From assembly GCA_023460975.1 (NCBI GenBank), contig JAEWOG010000016.1, positions 86,777 through 150,776 of the forward strand: a DNA stretch of 64,000 nt. The letters are read 5' to 3'. The DNA comes from Actinomycetes bacterium (GTDB lineage: Bacteria > Actinomycetota > Actinomycetes > Propionibacteriales > Nocardioidaceae). How positions within the stretch are numbered: position 1 is the stretch's first letter; each line of letters begins with the position of its first letter. Both the position numbers and the translations under genes were made by a program. Shown piece by piece: positions 8,501-16,651 of the stretch. Under the pieces are notes generated by a model, which saw only the letters and a list, made by a program, of their open reading frames with translations, was not told the DNA's origin and ran no database searches.

Positions 8501-9012
8501 TGTCTGGTCTGTCCGTCCTCTTCGTGTGCACCGCCAACATCTGCCGGTCGCCGTTCCTCGAACTCACCGCGCGCCACGTCGCCGGCCCTGACTCGCCGCT
8601 GACGTTCTCCAGCGCGGGCACCATGGGCTTCAACGCGCACCCGATGGACGAGGTCATGGCCTCCACGCTGGGCCTCGATGCCTCGGCGTTCCGCAGCCGC
8701 CCGCTCACCCCGGCGATCCTCGCGGGGGTTGACCTGGTGCTGACCGCCGAGCGCGAGCACCGCTCCCGCATCCTGGAGGACCAGCCCGCCCTGCTGCGCA
8801 AGGTCTTCACGGTGGGCCAGTTCGCCGCCGGGGTCGAGGCGCACCCTGGCGTACGGGGGGCTGACCTCGTGGCGGCGCAGGGGCGCCGGCGTACGGCTCC
8901 GACGCCCGAGCAGGACATCAGCGACCCCTACCGCCGCGGTCAGGAAGCTGCCGAAGAGGCCGCCGAACTGATGACGCGACTCGTCCACCAGGTCGTCGGC
9001 GCGCTTGCCTGA
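8500..9012 (+). CDS. Low-molecular-weight protein tyrosine phosphatase
   Basis: A 170-residue cytoplasmic phosphatase. The P-loop nucleophile motif is complete near the N-terminus (VCTANICRSP, Cys10 and Arg16), and the general acid lies in the late DISDPYRRG segment. A roughly 25-residue basic insertion precedes the DP loop. It is coupled to cysC by an ATGA overlap. Enzymes of this family (Wzb, PtpA) dephosphorylate tyrosine autokinases. The obvious partner in this window is the Wzc-like kinase at 35.4 kb, but that link is inference. Confidence 0.85.
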   Translation: MSGLSVLFVCTANICRSPFLELTARHVAGPDSPLTFSSAGTMGFNAHPMDEVMASTLGLDASAFRSRPLTPAILAGVDLVLTAEREHRSRILEDQPALLRKVFTVGQFAAGVEAHPGVRGADLVAAQGRRRTAPTPEQDISDPYRRGQEAAEEAAELMTRLVHQVVGALA

Positions 9013-9120
9013 CAGGCGTAAGTTGTCGCGCTGACAGGTGCCGCCTTGCACAGCACCGCCCTGGTCGCGCAACAATGTGCACTCTGTCGATGATGTTCGA
9101 CGGCTTTCCTGAGGAGTGAC

Positions 9121-10110
9121 ATGCCAGACCTGCTGACGTTCGCAGCGTTGTCGATCGTGCTCGCGGGATTCATCGTCGGCATCGTCGTCGGGCTGACCGG
9201 CATGGGCGGTGGCGCCCTGATGACGCCCGCGCTGATCTTCCTCGGCGTCGGGGAGACGTCCGCGGTCGTCACCGCCGACCTGACGGCAGCCGCCGTCTAC
9301 AAGACCGGCGGGGCGATCGTGCACAAACGCGAGGGCTCGCCGCACATGAAGCTCGCGCTGTGGCTGATGCTCGGCTCGATCCCCATGGCGCTGCTCGGCC
9401 CGCACATGGTCGCGTGGATCGTGCCGCCGGAGGAGATCGACGACACCCTCAAGCTGTGGATCGGCTTCGCGCTGCTGCTGGCCGCCTCCACGTACGCCCT
9501 GCGCCTCTACCTCAACCTGCGCGCCATCCGCCGCGGCGGCAGCCAGGGAGACCCCAACCCCGCCGTACGTCCGATCCCGACGCTGCTGATCGGGGCCCTC
9601 GGCGGCCTGCTGGTCGGCATCACCAGCGTGGGTTCCGGCTCGGTCATCATGATCGCCCTGCTCATGCTGTACCCCGGCCTGAGCGCCGTACGGCTGGTCG
9701 GCACGGACCTCGTCCAGGCGGTCCCGCTCGTGCTCGCAGCGGCGATCTCCAACATCGCCCTGCACGGCATCGACTTCGAACTGCTGATCCCGCTCATCGT
9801 CGGTTCGGTCCCCGGCACGCTGCTGGGCTCGCACCTGGCGCCGAAGGTTCCGCAGTCGTGGCTGCGGCGCGGCATCGTCGTCGTGCTGACCATGTCGGCC
9901 GTCGCCCTGCTCGACAAGGCGGGCTGGGCGCCGCTGGGCGTGGAGGAGACCCACCCCTTCCTCGTCGTCGGCGTGGGCGTCGGCGTGCTGGTGGTCCTGC
10001 CGTTCGTGTGGGGCCTGCTCCGCAAGACCGAGGGGTTGCCGATGTTTGGGGGCCCTACGGTCGCCGAGATCGAGAACCTCGAACTCAGACCCAAGAGTCC
10101 GACACGCTGA
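9121..10110 (+). CDS. TauE/SafE family membrane exporter
   Basis: A 329-residue polytopic membrane protein with about eight hydrophobic helices. It opens with a glycine-rich helix (IVGIVVGLTGMGGGALMTPALIF), repeated in the second half as GGLLVGITSVGSGSVIMIALLM, the inverted-repeat signature of TauE/SafE permeases. These move sulfite, sulfoacetate or other sulfur/organic anions. Neighbouring sulfate-activation genes suggest a sulfur oxyanion, but the substrate is not proven. The ribosome-binding site GAGGAG is 5 bases before ATG 9121. The 108 bases upstream hold no gene and may contain its promoter. Confidence 0.85.
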   Translation: MPDLLTFAALSIVLAGFIVGIVVGLTGMGGGALMTPALIFLGVGETSAVVTADLTAAAVYKTGGAIVHKREGSPHMKLALWLMLGSIPMALLGPHMVAWIVPPEEIDDTLKLWIGFALLLAASTYALRLYLNLRAIRRGGSQGDPNPAVRPIPTLLIGALGGLLVGITSVGSGSVIMIALLMLYPGLSAVRLVGTDLVQAVPLVLAAAISNIALHGIDFELLIPLIVGSVPGTLLGSHLAPKVPQSWLRRGIVVVLTMSAVALLDKAGWAPLGVEETHPFLVVGVGVGVLVVLPFVWGLLRKTEGLPMFGGPTVAEIENLELRPKSPTR

Positions 10111-10126
10111 GGCGCTGAGCGGGCGC

Positions 10127-10352
10127 TGGTCGAGCCTGCGCCGCTGGTCGAGCCTGCAACGCCGGTCGAGCCCGAACGCTGGTCGAGCCTGTCGAGACCC
10201 GATGATTGGTTTCGACAAGCTCAACCAGCGAGTGGTCGAGCCTGATTCGCTGGTCGAGCCTGTCGAGACCCGATGACTGGTTTCGACAAGCTCAACCAGC
10301 GGCGGGTGGGCGTGGTTTCGGCAAGCTCAACCAGCGACAGGCTCAGCCAGCG
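10127..10352. repeat. REP-like GGTCGAGC/TGTCGAGACC cluster A
   Basis: About eight copies, whole or partial, of a unit with core CTGGTCGAGCCTGTCGAGAC appear in alternating orientation, so neighbours can pair as hairpins (for example about 10181-10200 with 10208-10228). The cluster fills the space between the convergent TauE and BKACE genes and runs into the BKACE 3' end. The BKACE stop codon (10343-10345) lies inside the last copy. Confidence 0.85.
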
Positions 10353-11164
10353 AGGCCGAGCAACTCGCGACACTGCGCGGGGGTCATGGGCGTGCGCTGC
10401 GCGAGACGGCCGGCCTCCACGGCGCGCTCGACGAGTTGGCGGTTGCTCTCCACCGGGACGCCGCGGCTGATCGTCAGCACGTCCTCCATGCCCACGCGCA
10501 GGTGGCCGCCCATCGACAGGGAGGCCAGCATCACCGGCAGGGTCGAGCGGCCGATGCCGGTCGCGCCCCAGCTCGTGACCTGCTGGGGCAACGCGGCCAG
10601 CCCGGCCACGAGGGCCGGCGCGTTGCCGGGCATGCCGCCGGGCACGCCCATGACGAAGTCGACGTGGACCTTGCCGCCGACCGGGAGACCGTACGTGTCC
10701 AGCAGGCGCCCCAGCGCGTGGGCCTGACCGAGGTCGAACAGCTCGAACTCGGGCGCGACGCCGCGCTCCTGGGCCAGCTGGTAGAGGTCGGTGACGAACG
10801 GCCACGGATTGGAGAAGACGTCGTCTCCGAAGTTGGTCGTACCCATCGTGAGGCTGCACGAGTCGGGCTCGGCGTCGAGGACCTTGATGCGCTCGGTGAG
10901 CGGGTCGTGGACCGAGCCACCCGTGGAGAGCTGGACCACGAGCGAGGACGACTCGCGTACGGCGGCGACCCACTCCTTGAGCAGCACGCCGTCGAGGGTC
11001 GGCGCGTGCTCGCCGTCGCGGACGTGGATGTGGATCATGGCCGCGCCTGCGGCCTCGCACTCGGCGGCCGTACGCGCGATCTCCTCGGGGGTGGTGGGGA
11101 GAGCGGGTGCATCGGCCTTGGCAGTCTCGGCCCCGGTGGGGGCGACGGTGATCAACAGGGACAT
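10343..11164 (-). CDS. BKACE / 3-keto-5-aminohexanoate cleavage family enzyme (DUF849)
   Basis: A 273-residue zinc-dependent TIM-barrel enzyme of the beta-keto acid cleavage family. These condense a beta-keto acid with acetyl-CoA to give a CoA ester and acetoacetate. The metal-binding HIHVRDG segment follows GAAMIHI, and later LTMGTTNFGDDVF, FVMGVPGGMPG and a C-terminal SRGVPVESN segment are typical. ATG 11164 has AAGG 9 bases upstream, and the extension before it is not family-like. It is divergent from dtd with only 18 bases between starts. The final codons (LAG stop) are supplied by a REP-like repeat. Exact substrate unknown. Confidence 0.85.
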   Translation of the reverse strand: MSLLITVAPTGAETAKADAPALPTTPEEIARTAAECEAAGAAMIHIHVRDGEHAPTLDGVLLKEWVAAVRESSSLVVQLSTGGSVHDPLTERIKVLDAEPDSCSLTMGTTNFGDDVFSNPWPFVTDLYQLAQERGVAPEFELFDLGQAHALGRLLDTYGLPVGGKVHVDFVMGVPGGMPGNAPALVAGLAALPQQVTSWGATGIGRSTLPVMLASLSMGGHLRVGMEDVLTISRGVPVESNRQLVERAVEAGRLAQRTPMTPAQCRELLGLAG

Positions 11165-11182
11165 GGTGGGCATCCTTGCACC

Positions 11183-11623
11183 ATGCGTGCTGTTGTCCAG
11201 AGGGTCCTCGAGGCATCGGTGTCTGTGTCCGGCGAGGAGGTGGGCCGGATCGGAGAGCCGGGGCTTCTGGTCTACCTCGGAGTCACCCACACAGACGGCG
11301 CCGCGGACGTCGCATGGATCGCCCGCAAGGTCTGGGACCTGCGACTTCTGCGTGAGGAGCGCTCGGCCAGCGACGTCGGTGCGCCGATCCTCGTGGTCAG
11401 CCAGTTCACGCTGTACGGGGACGCCCGCAAGGGGCGCCGCCCCACGTGGCAGGCCGCGGCGCCCGGCCCGGTGAGCGAGCCCCTGTACGAGGCCGTGTGC
11501 GCCGAGTTGGAGCGGCTGGGCGCGGTCGTGGCCCGCGGAGTGTTCGGGGCCGACATGCAGGTGGCTTCCGTCAACGACGGCCCGATCACGATGATCCTGG
11601 AGTCACCCACGCCTGGTGGCTGA
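11183..11623 (+). CDS. dtd: D-aminoacyl-tRNA deacylase
   Basis: A 146-residue DTD-family protein that removes D-amino acids from mischarged tRNA. It begins MRAVVQRVLEASVSV and contains the two diagnostic motifs SQFTLYGDARKGRRP and, at the C-terminus, NDGPITM, the cross-subunit Gly-Pro motif. The central loop is a few residues shorter than in E. coli DTD. ATG 11183 is the only start that gives the canonical N-terminus. It is divergent from the BKACE gene and followed by repeats rather than a partner gene. Confidence 0.93.
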   Translation: MRAVVQRVLEASVSVSGEEVGRIGEPGLLVYLGVTHTDGAADVAWIARKVWDLRLLREERSASDVGAPILVVSQFTLYGDARKGRRPTWQAAAPGPVSEPLYEAVCAELERLGAVVARGVFGADMQVASVNDGPITMILESPTPGG

Positions 11624-11639
11624 GGATCGACCGCAGGAC

Positions 11640-11880
11640 CGGGGTGCCGCGGGGCTGCCGCCCGTCGAGCGGGAGGTCGCCCGTCGAACCTGTCGAGACG
11701 TAAGGGGTCGCCCGACGGACGTGGTTTCGACAAGCTCAACCAACGGGGGCATCCGCTCGTCGAGCCTGTCGAGACGTGGGTTTCGACAAGCTCAACCAGC
11801 GGAGGGTGTGGTTTCGACAAGCTCAACCAGCGCGGCCGGGTTTCGACAGGCTCAACCAGCGGTGCAACCAGCGATGCGGC
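11640..11880. repeat. REP-like cluster B
   Basis: At least seven copies of the GTTTCGACAAGCTCAACCAG / GTCGAGCCTGTCGAGACG family occupy the gap between dtd and the convergent GH16 gene. The first two are in one orientation and the next four (near 11725, 11778, 11810 and 11839) in the other. Opposed copies can form long hairpins and may end transcription from both sides. Confidence 0.85.
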
Positions 11881-11882
11881 GG

Positions 11883-13052
11883 TCAGCGGTCCGCGAAGGT
11901 GCCTTGCTCGGTCTCGGCATCCCAGACGCGCACCCAGTCGACCTCCATGGTCTGCGGGAGGGTCGAGTCGCGCTGGTGCTTGAGCTCGTAGTCCGAGGAC
12001 AGCAGGCTGAGGACGATGAACTCGGGGATCTGCGAGATGCCCTTCTTCGTCCGGAACGAGACCTTCCCGTCGATGCGGAAGACGTACTCCTTCGGGGTCC
12101 ACTCCACGGAGAACACGTGGAACTTCTCGGACCAGTCGCTGCCGTACTTCTCGTGGTCGGCCACGAAGCCGCCGGACTTCTTGATGTTCGCGCCGTCGTA
12201 CCAGTAGGACCACTGGGTCAGGCCGCCCGTCTTGGTGCCGTCGCCGAAGTACTCGATGATGTCGATCTCGCCGCCGCCCGTCTCCGGTCCACCGGCGCCG
12301 CCGACGGGGGACTGCAACCAGAAGGCGGCGTGCTGGCCGCGGCCGGGCTGGAACTTGATGCGGGCCGCGGCGAAGCCGTACCGGAAGAAGTACGAGTTCT
12401 GGGTCCCGATGTGGCCGTTGAGGCGGTAGGCGTGCTTGGCGCCGTCGACCTTGCAGGTGTTGCGGTCGGGGTCGTCGAGCACGGAGAGGCTGAGGACGCC
12501 GTTGGCCGCGCTGGCGGCGGCGTCGTCGGCGCGGGAGCAGGTCCGTACGCCCACGTACCCCTGCGCGCGGGTGACCCACAGGTCCGGGTCGAGGGAGTCG
12601 AACTCGTCGCTCAGGTTCGGGGCGTCGAGATCGGCCGTGTCGATGGCCTTGCTGCCGGTCATCTCCTCGCGGTCGGCCACGACGCGCAGCTTGCCCGAGG
12701 CCGGTGAGAGCAGGGTGGCTCGTCCCTTGCGGTCCAGGTCGGCGGAGTCCACGACCTCCCAGCCGTCCTGGCCCTGCGACTCCAGCTCCACGAGCGCCCC
12801 GGTGTCGGCGCCCTTGACCGACACATCGACCACCCAGTCGGCGTTGTCGGCAGCCTCAGCGACGCCCCCGGCAGCAGCGAGCTGGGGCAGCAGGCGTACG
12901 TCAACCGCCGGGTCGACGGTGTACGACTGCGGCGCAGGCGTGGGCTCGGCCGAGGGCTGGACGGCCGGCTCCGAATCACCGCTGCAACCAGCGAGCAAGG
13001 TCCCGAGAAGGACAACGGTGGCGGCGAGTGGCCGCAGGGAGGTGGAGCGCAT
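11883..13052 (-). CDS. Secreted lipoprotein glycoside hydrolase family 16
   Basis: A 389-residue exported enzyme. The N-terminus is a lipoprotein signal with lipobox LLAGC, followed by a Pro/Ser linker, a small beta-rich domain (about residues 45-135) and a GH16 domain. The catalytic ExDxxE is GEIDIIEYFG, with nucleophile Glu262, Asp264 and acid/base Glu267. GH16 enzymes cut beta-1,3/1,4-glucans, galactans or related polysaccharides; specificity cannot be told here. It is anchored outside the membrane. It is convergent with dtd across REP-like cluster B and divergent from cysD. Confidence 0.9.
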   Translation of the reverse strand: MRSTSLRPLAATVVLLGTLLAGCSGDSEPAVQPSAEPTPAPQSYTVDPAVDVRLLPQLAAAGGVAEAADNADWVVDVSVKGADTGALVELESQGQDGWEVVDSADLDRKGRATLLSPASGKLRVVADREEMTGSKAIDTADLDAPNLSDEFDSLDPDLWVTRAQGYVGVRTCSRADDAAASAANGVLSLSVLDDPDRNTCKVDGAKHAYRLNGHIGTQNSYFFRYGFAAARIKFQPGRGQHAAFWLQSPVGGAGGPETGGGEIDIIEYFGDGTKTGGLTQWSYWYDGANIKKSGGFVADHEKYGSDWSEKFHVFSVEWTPKEYVFRIDGKVSFRTKKGISQIPEFIVLSLLSSDYELKHQRDSTLPQTMEVDWVRVWDAETEQGTFADR

Positions 13053-13110
13053 GGAACACGAGTCTGGCCGACGCCTCCCAATATTCAGAACTCAGGGTCG
13101 GGTCCACGAA

Positions 13111-13139
13111 TCGGACGCGGTGGCGCCCGACGCTACGAT
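13111..13139 (+). promoter_or_regulatory. Candidate promoter of cysDN
   Basis: TCGGAC and TACGAT are separated by 17 bases, a reasonable -35/-10 pair, and end 36 bases before the cysD ATG. Found by eye in a 123-base divergent gap; no experimental support. Confidence 0.35.
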
Positions 13140-13175
13140 GTGGGCTGCCATTCCTAGAGAGGCATTCGCTCTGTC

Positions 13176-14090
13176 ATGACCCACACACACTCCGACTACC
13201 GGCTGAGTCAGCTGGACCAGCTCGAGGCTGAGTCGATCCACATCTTCCGCGAGGTTGCGGCGGAGTTCGAGAAGCCGGTGCTCATGTTCTCCGGCGGCAA
13301 GGACTCCATCGTCATGCTCCGCCTGGCGGAGAAGGCGTTCTTCCCTGCGAAGATCCCGTTCCCGATCCTCCAGATCGACAACGGTCTCGACTTCCCCGAG
13401 GTCATGGAGACCCGCGACAACTGGGTCAACCGTCTCGGCGTCAAGCTGGTCGTGGCCTCGATCGACGACGCGATCGCCCGCGGCATCGTGGTCGACGACG
13501 GCAAGACCAGCCGCAACCGCCTGCAGACCCCGACGCTGCTCAACGCGATCGAGGAGAACGGCTTCACCGCCGCCTTCGGTGGCGGTCGCCGCGACGAGGA
13601 GAAGGCGCGCGCCAAGGAGCGCGTGTACTCCCACCGCGACGAGTTCGGCCAGTGGGACCCGAAGAACCAGCGCCCCGAGCTGTGGAGCCTCTACAACGGC
13701 CGTCTGCACTCCGGTGAGCACATGCGGATCTTCCCGATCTCGAACTGGACCGAGCTCGACATCTGGGACTACATCCGTCGCGAGGGGATCGAGATCCCCA
13801 ACATCTACTTCTCCCATCGGCGTCGCGTGTTCGAGCGTGACGGCATGCTGATGAGCGAGACCCCCCTCAACCCGCTGCGCGCCGGCGAGACCGTCGAGGA
13901 GCGTACGGTCCGCTTCCGCACCTGCGGCGACATGACGCTCACGGGCTGCGTCGAGTCCACTGCGGCGACCCTCGACGACATCATCGAGGAGATCTCCGTG
14001 GCCCGCCTGACCGAGCGTGGCGCCACGCGTGGTGACGACCGGTTCTCCGAGGCAGCCATGGAGGACCGCAAGAAGGAGGGCTACTTCTGA
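13176..14090 (+). CDS. cysD: Sulfate adenylyltransferase subunit 2
   Basis: A 304-residue CysD that, with CysN, converts sulfate and ATP to APS. The PP-loop motif SGGKDSIVMLRLA follows FEKPVLMF, and the family segments AFGGGRRDEEKARAKER and EIPNIYFSHRRRVF are present. Its length is standard. It is translationally coupled to cysN (ATGA at 14090). The GH16 gene lies divergently upstream. It feeds the APS kinase at 7.3 kb, which is not in the same operon. Confidence 0.95.
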   Translation: MTHTHSDYRLSQLDQLEAESIHIFREVAAEFEKPVLMFSGGKDSIVMLRLAEKAFFPAKIPFPILQIDNGLDFPEVMETRDNWVNRLGVKLVVASIDDAIARGIVVDDGKTSRNRLQTPTLLNAIEENGFTAAFGGGRRDEEKARAKERVYSHRDEFGQWDPKNQRPELWSLYNGRLHSGEHMRIFPISNWTELDIWDYIRREGIEIPNIYFSHRRRVFERDGMLMSETPLNPLRAGETVEERTVRFRTCGDMTLTGCVESTAATLDDIIEEISVARLTERGATRGDDRFSEAAMEDRKKEGYF

Positions 14091-15391
14091 TGAGCACCGT
14101 TTCGCCGGTCGAGCTTGTCGAGACCACCCCGAGCCAGCAGATGGACCTGCTGCGTTTCGCCACCGCGGGTTCGGTGGACGACGGCAAGTCGACCCTCATC
14201 GGTCGCCTGCTCTACGACAGCAAGTCGATCTTCGCCGACCAGCTCGAGGCCGTGGAGGCCACGTCCGAGGCGCGCGGCGACGACTACGTCGACCTGTCGC
14301 TGCTGACCGACGGTCTGCGCTCCGAGCGCGAGCAGGGCATCACGATCGACGTGGCCTACCGCTACTTCGCGACGCCGAACCGCAAGTTCATCATCGCGGA
14401 CACCCCCGGCCACATCCAGTACACCCGCAACATGGTCACCGGCGCCTCGACCGCCGATCTGGGCCTGGTGCTGGTGGACGCCCGCAACGGCCTCACCGAG
14501 CAGTCGCGTCGTCACGCGGTGCTGCTGAGCCTGCTCCGGGTCCCGCACCTGGTGCTCGCGATCAACAAGATGGACCTGGTCGACTGGGACCAGGAGGTGT
14601 ACGAGCGCATCCACGCCGAGTTCACCCAGTTCGCGACCAAGCTCAACATCCCGGACCTCGAGGTCATCCCGATCTCGGCGCTCCAGGGCGACAACGTGGT
14701 CAACCGCAGCGAGAACACGCCGTGGTACCACGGCCCCACGCTGATGCACCACCTCGAGCACGTGCACGTGGCCTCCGACCGCGACCTGGTCGACGTCCGC
14801 TTCCCGGTGCAGTACGTGGTTCGCCCCAAGAACGACGAGTACCACGACTACCGCGGCTACGCCGGTCAGGTGGCCGGTGGCGTGCTCAAGCCGGGCGACG
14901 AGGTCGTCGTCCTGCCCTCGGGCATGACGAGCACGATCGAGGCGATCGACCTGTTCGACTCGCCCGTCGAGCAGGCCTTCCCGCCCATGAGCGTGACGGT
15001 ACGTCTCGCCGACGACGTGGACGTGAGCCGCGGCGACATGATCGCCCGCGTCAACAACGCGCCGACGCCGTCGCAGGACATCGACGCGATGGTGTGCTGG
15101 ATGACCAACGAGCCGCTGCGCCCGCGCCAGAAGCTCGCGATCAAGCACACGACCCGTTCGGCTCGCGCGCTGGTCAAGGACATCCAGTACCGCCTGGACA
15201 TCAACACCTTGCACCGCGACCAGGACACCAAGGAGCTCGGCCTCAACGAGATCGGCCGTGTCCAGTTGCGCACCACGGTGCCGCTGCTGTGCGACCCGTA
15301 CTCGAAGAACCGCACGACGGGCTCCTTCATCCTGATCGACGAGGCGACCGGCGTCACCGTCGGCGCCGGAATGATCAACAGCGGCAGCTGA
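14090..15391 (+). CDS. cysN: Sulfate adenylyltransferase subunit 1 (GTPase)
   Basis: A 433-residue EF-Tu-like GTPase that drives APS formation by CysD. GTPase motifs are G1 AGSVDDGKST, G3 DTPGHIQYTRNM and G4 NKMDLVD, followed by beta-barrel domains. No CysC domain is fused at the C-terminus; a separate CysC exists at 7.3 kb. Residues 6-12 (PVELVET) are encoded by a copy of the local REP-like repeat, so the normal N-terminus (about QMDLLRFATAG) is preceded by a short repeat-derived leader. The gene ends just before a repeat hairpin. Confidence 0.95.
   Translation: MSTVSPVELVETTPSQQMDLLRFATAGSVDDGKSTLIGRLLYDSKSIFADQLEAVEATSEARGDDYVDLSLLTDGLRSEREQGITIDVAYRYFATPNRKFIIADTPGHIQYTRNMVTGASTADLGLVLVDARNGLTEQSRRHAVLLSLLRVPHLVLAINKMDLVDWDQEVYERIHAEFTQFATKLNIPDLEVIPISALQGDNVVNRSENTPWYHGPTLMHHLEHVHVASDRDLVDVRFPVQYVVRPKNDEYHDYRGYAGQVAGGVLKPGDEVVVLPSGMTSTIEAIDLFDSPVEQAFPPMSVTVRLADDVDVSRGDMIARVNNAPTPSQDIDAMVCWMTNEPLRPRQKLAIKHTTRSARALVKDIQYRLDINTLHRDQDTKELGLNEIGRVQLRTTVPLLCDPYSKNRTTGSFILIDEATGVTVGAGMINSGS
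14105..14126. repeat. REP-like copy inside the cysN coding region
   Basis: A single copy of the CCGGTCGAGCTTGTCGAGAC family lies in frame within codons 6-12 of cysN and is translated as PVELVET. It is the same family as the intergenic clusters. Confidence 0.85.
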
Positions 15392-15398
15392 TCGCACC

Positions 15399-15465
15399 GC
15401 TGGTTGAGCTTGTCGAAACCCCCACCAGGGTCTCGACAAGCTCGACCAGCCAAGGCTCGACCAGC
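15399..15465. terminator. REP-like hairpin (cluster C) after cysN
   Basis: Two opposed copies of the repeat (15399-15420 and 15428-15450, 7-base spacer) can form a stem of about 20 bp directly after the cysN stop codon. A further partial copy follows. The position suits a transcription terminator or RNA-stabilising end, although no U tract is seen. Confidence 0.65.
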
Positions 15466-15607
15466 GACGGCGCCGTGTGCCCCAACTCATACCCTCGGGT
15501 GGCGCGTTGGGCTCGTGCGCCCTCGGCCGCCGACGTATTGTGAAACTTTAATCGCGCTTTGGTTCCTGCTCGGGAGGATGCGCACTCTCGACTCAGGAAG
15601 AAGCACA

Positions 15608-16519
15608 GTGACTGCACCCTCGTCCCCCCGCCCGTCTCGTGACTCGCGCCGCCTGGCCGGCCAGCTCGACCGACGTTCGGTGCTTCGCACCGCCGCGTGG
15701 AGCGTTCCGGCCGTGACGATGGTCAGTGCGGCGCCTGCGTTCGCCAACACGCAGCTGCCGCCGGTGTGCGCCACGGTCGTGGCGTCGTTCGCGGACTGGT
15801 CGGTGACCCAGGGTGCGATCGCGAACACCGGCAACACCGGGTGGCTCAAGCGGGGGACGTACGGCGGGAAGTTCATCTCCCAGGCCGAGTCCCAGTGGTT
15901 CAACGGCACGGGCACCCAGCACGCCGGCCGCACCAATCAGCCTGACGGCTCGTTCATCTCCTTCGCCAACAACGCGAGCGCCAGCGCTCCGGCCGTGGTC
16001 ACGGTCTCGTACAACTTCGAGATGACGGGTTCGGGCGAGGTGGACGTCGCCGGCAGCCTCAAGTTCGGGTACGGCAACTCGGGCACCAACCCGCAGTGGA
16101 CCGAGCGGCAGCTCGTCGATGTGGAGCTGGTCGACGGGGCGATCCGCTACCCGCTGGCGCAGCTCGCCCACCAGCGCAAGGGCACGGCGGCCAACGCGAA
16201 CGCCAACGTCTTCCTGCCCAGCACGGCGACCACGGAGAACTCGACGGCCGCGAACGCGACCACGTACGCCGCCATGTTGAACAGCGACACGGACCTGCGC
16301 GCCATGGGATACACGCTCCACCTCGCGGGCCCGGGACACAGCACCGCTGCGACGTACGGCCCCACCACGCGGGTCAGCCTCGTCGGCCCCGCCGCCACGT
16401 CGCGCACGATCACGATCAACTACAAGCTGACGCTGCCCCGTCGCCACACTGCGAGCGGTGTCTCCACCGTCAACGACGACGTCATCCTCAACCCCCCGAC
16501 GGTCAAGGTCTACTGCTGA
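15608..16519 (+). CDS. Tat-exported protein of unknown function (Tat family A)
   Basis: A 303-residue exported protein with no recognised domain. The N-terminus has a twin-arginine signal: DRRSVLRTAAWSVPAVTM then APAFA, with likely cleavage after AFA near residue 45. The mature part is rich in Asn, Thr, Ala and Ser and looks beta-sheet rich. It ends in a Cys that could pair with a Cys near the start of the mature protein. GTG 15608 is chosen for the AGGAAG about 6-9 bases upstream; ATG 15578 has no spacing to its GGGAGG. Two other proteins in the window (36957 and 43433) carry an almost identical signal region. Confidence 0.7.
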   Translation: MTAPSSPRPSRDSRRLAGQLDRRSVLRTAAWSVPAVTMVSAAPAFANTQLPPVCATVVASFADWSVTQGAIANTGNTGWLKRGTYGGKFISQAESQWFNGTGTQHAGRTNQPDGSFISFANNASASAPAVVTVSYNFEMTGSGEVDVAGSLKFGYGNSGTNPQWTERQLVDVELVDGAIRYPLAQLAHQRKGTAANANANVFLPSTATTENSTAANATTYAAMLNSDTDLRAMGYTLHLAGPGHSTAATYGPTTRVSLVGPAATSRTITINYKLTLPRRHTASGVSTVNDDVILNPPTVKVYC

Positions 16520-16534
16520 CCCAGGTCCGCCGCA

Positions 16535-16570
16535 GGTCGAGCCGCACGCCGGTCGAGCCTGTCGAGGTCC
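16535..16570. repeat. REP-like copies (cluster D)
   Basis: Two same-orientation partial copies of the GGTCGAGC..TGTCGAGG repeat follow the Tat-protein gene. They also mark the left border of the lower-GC polysaccharide segment. Confidence 0.75.
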
Positions 16571-16651
16571 AGCACGTCAGGCGCCGCTTGGCCACACATG
16601 GATAGTTGAGATCCCGGGAGCATCCGCGCACATGATGGGACACTTGTCCTC

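Noticed and set aside
8476..10224. Minus-strand frame of about 580 codons
   Set aside because: Opposes the phosphatase and TauE genes; no domain, and His/Arg/Asp-rich shadow composition.
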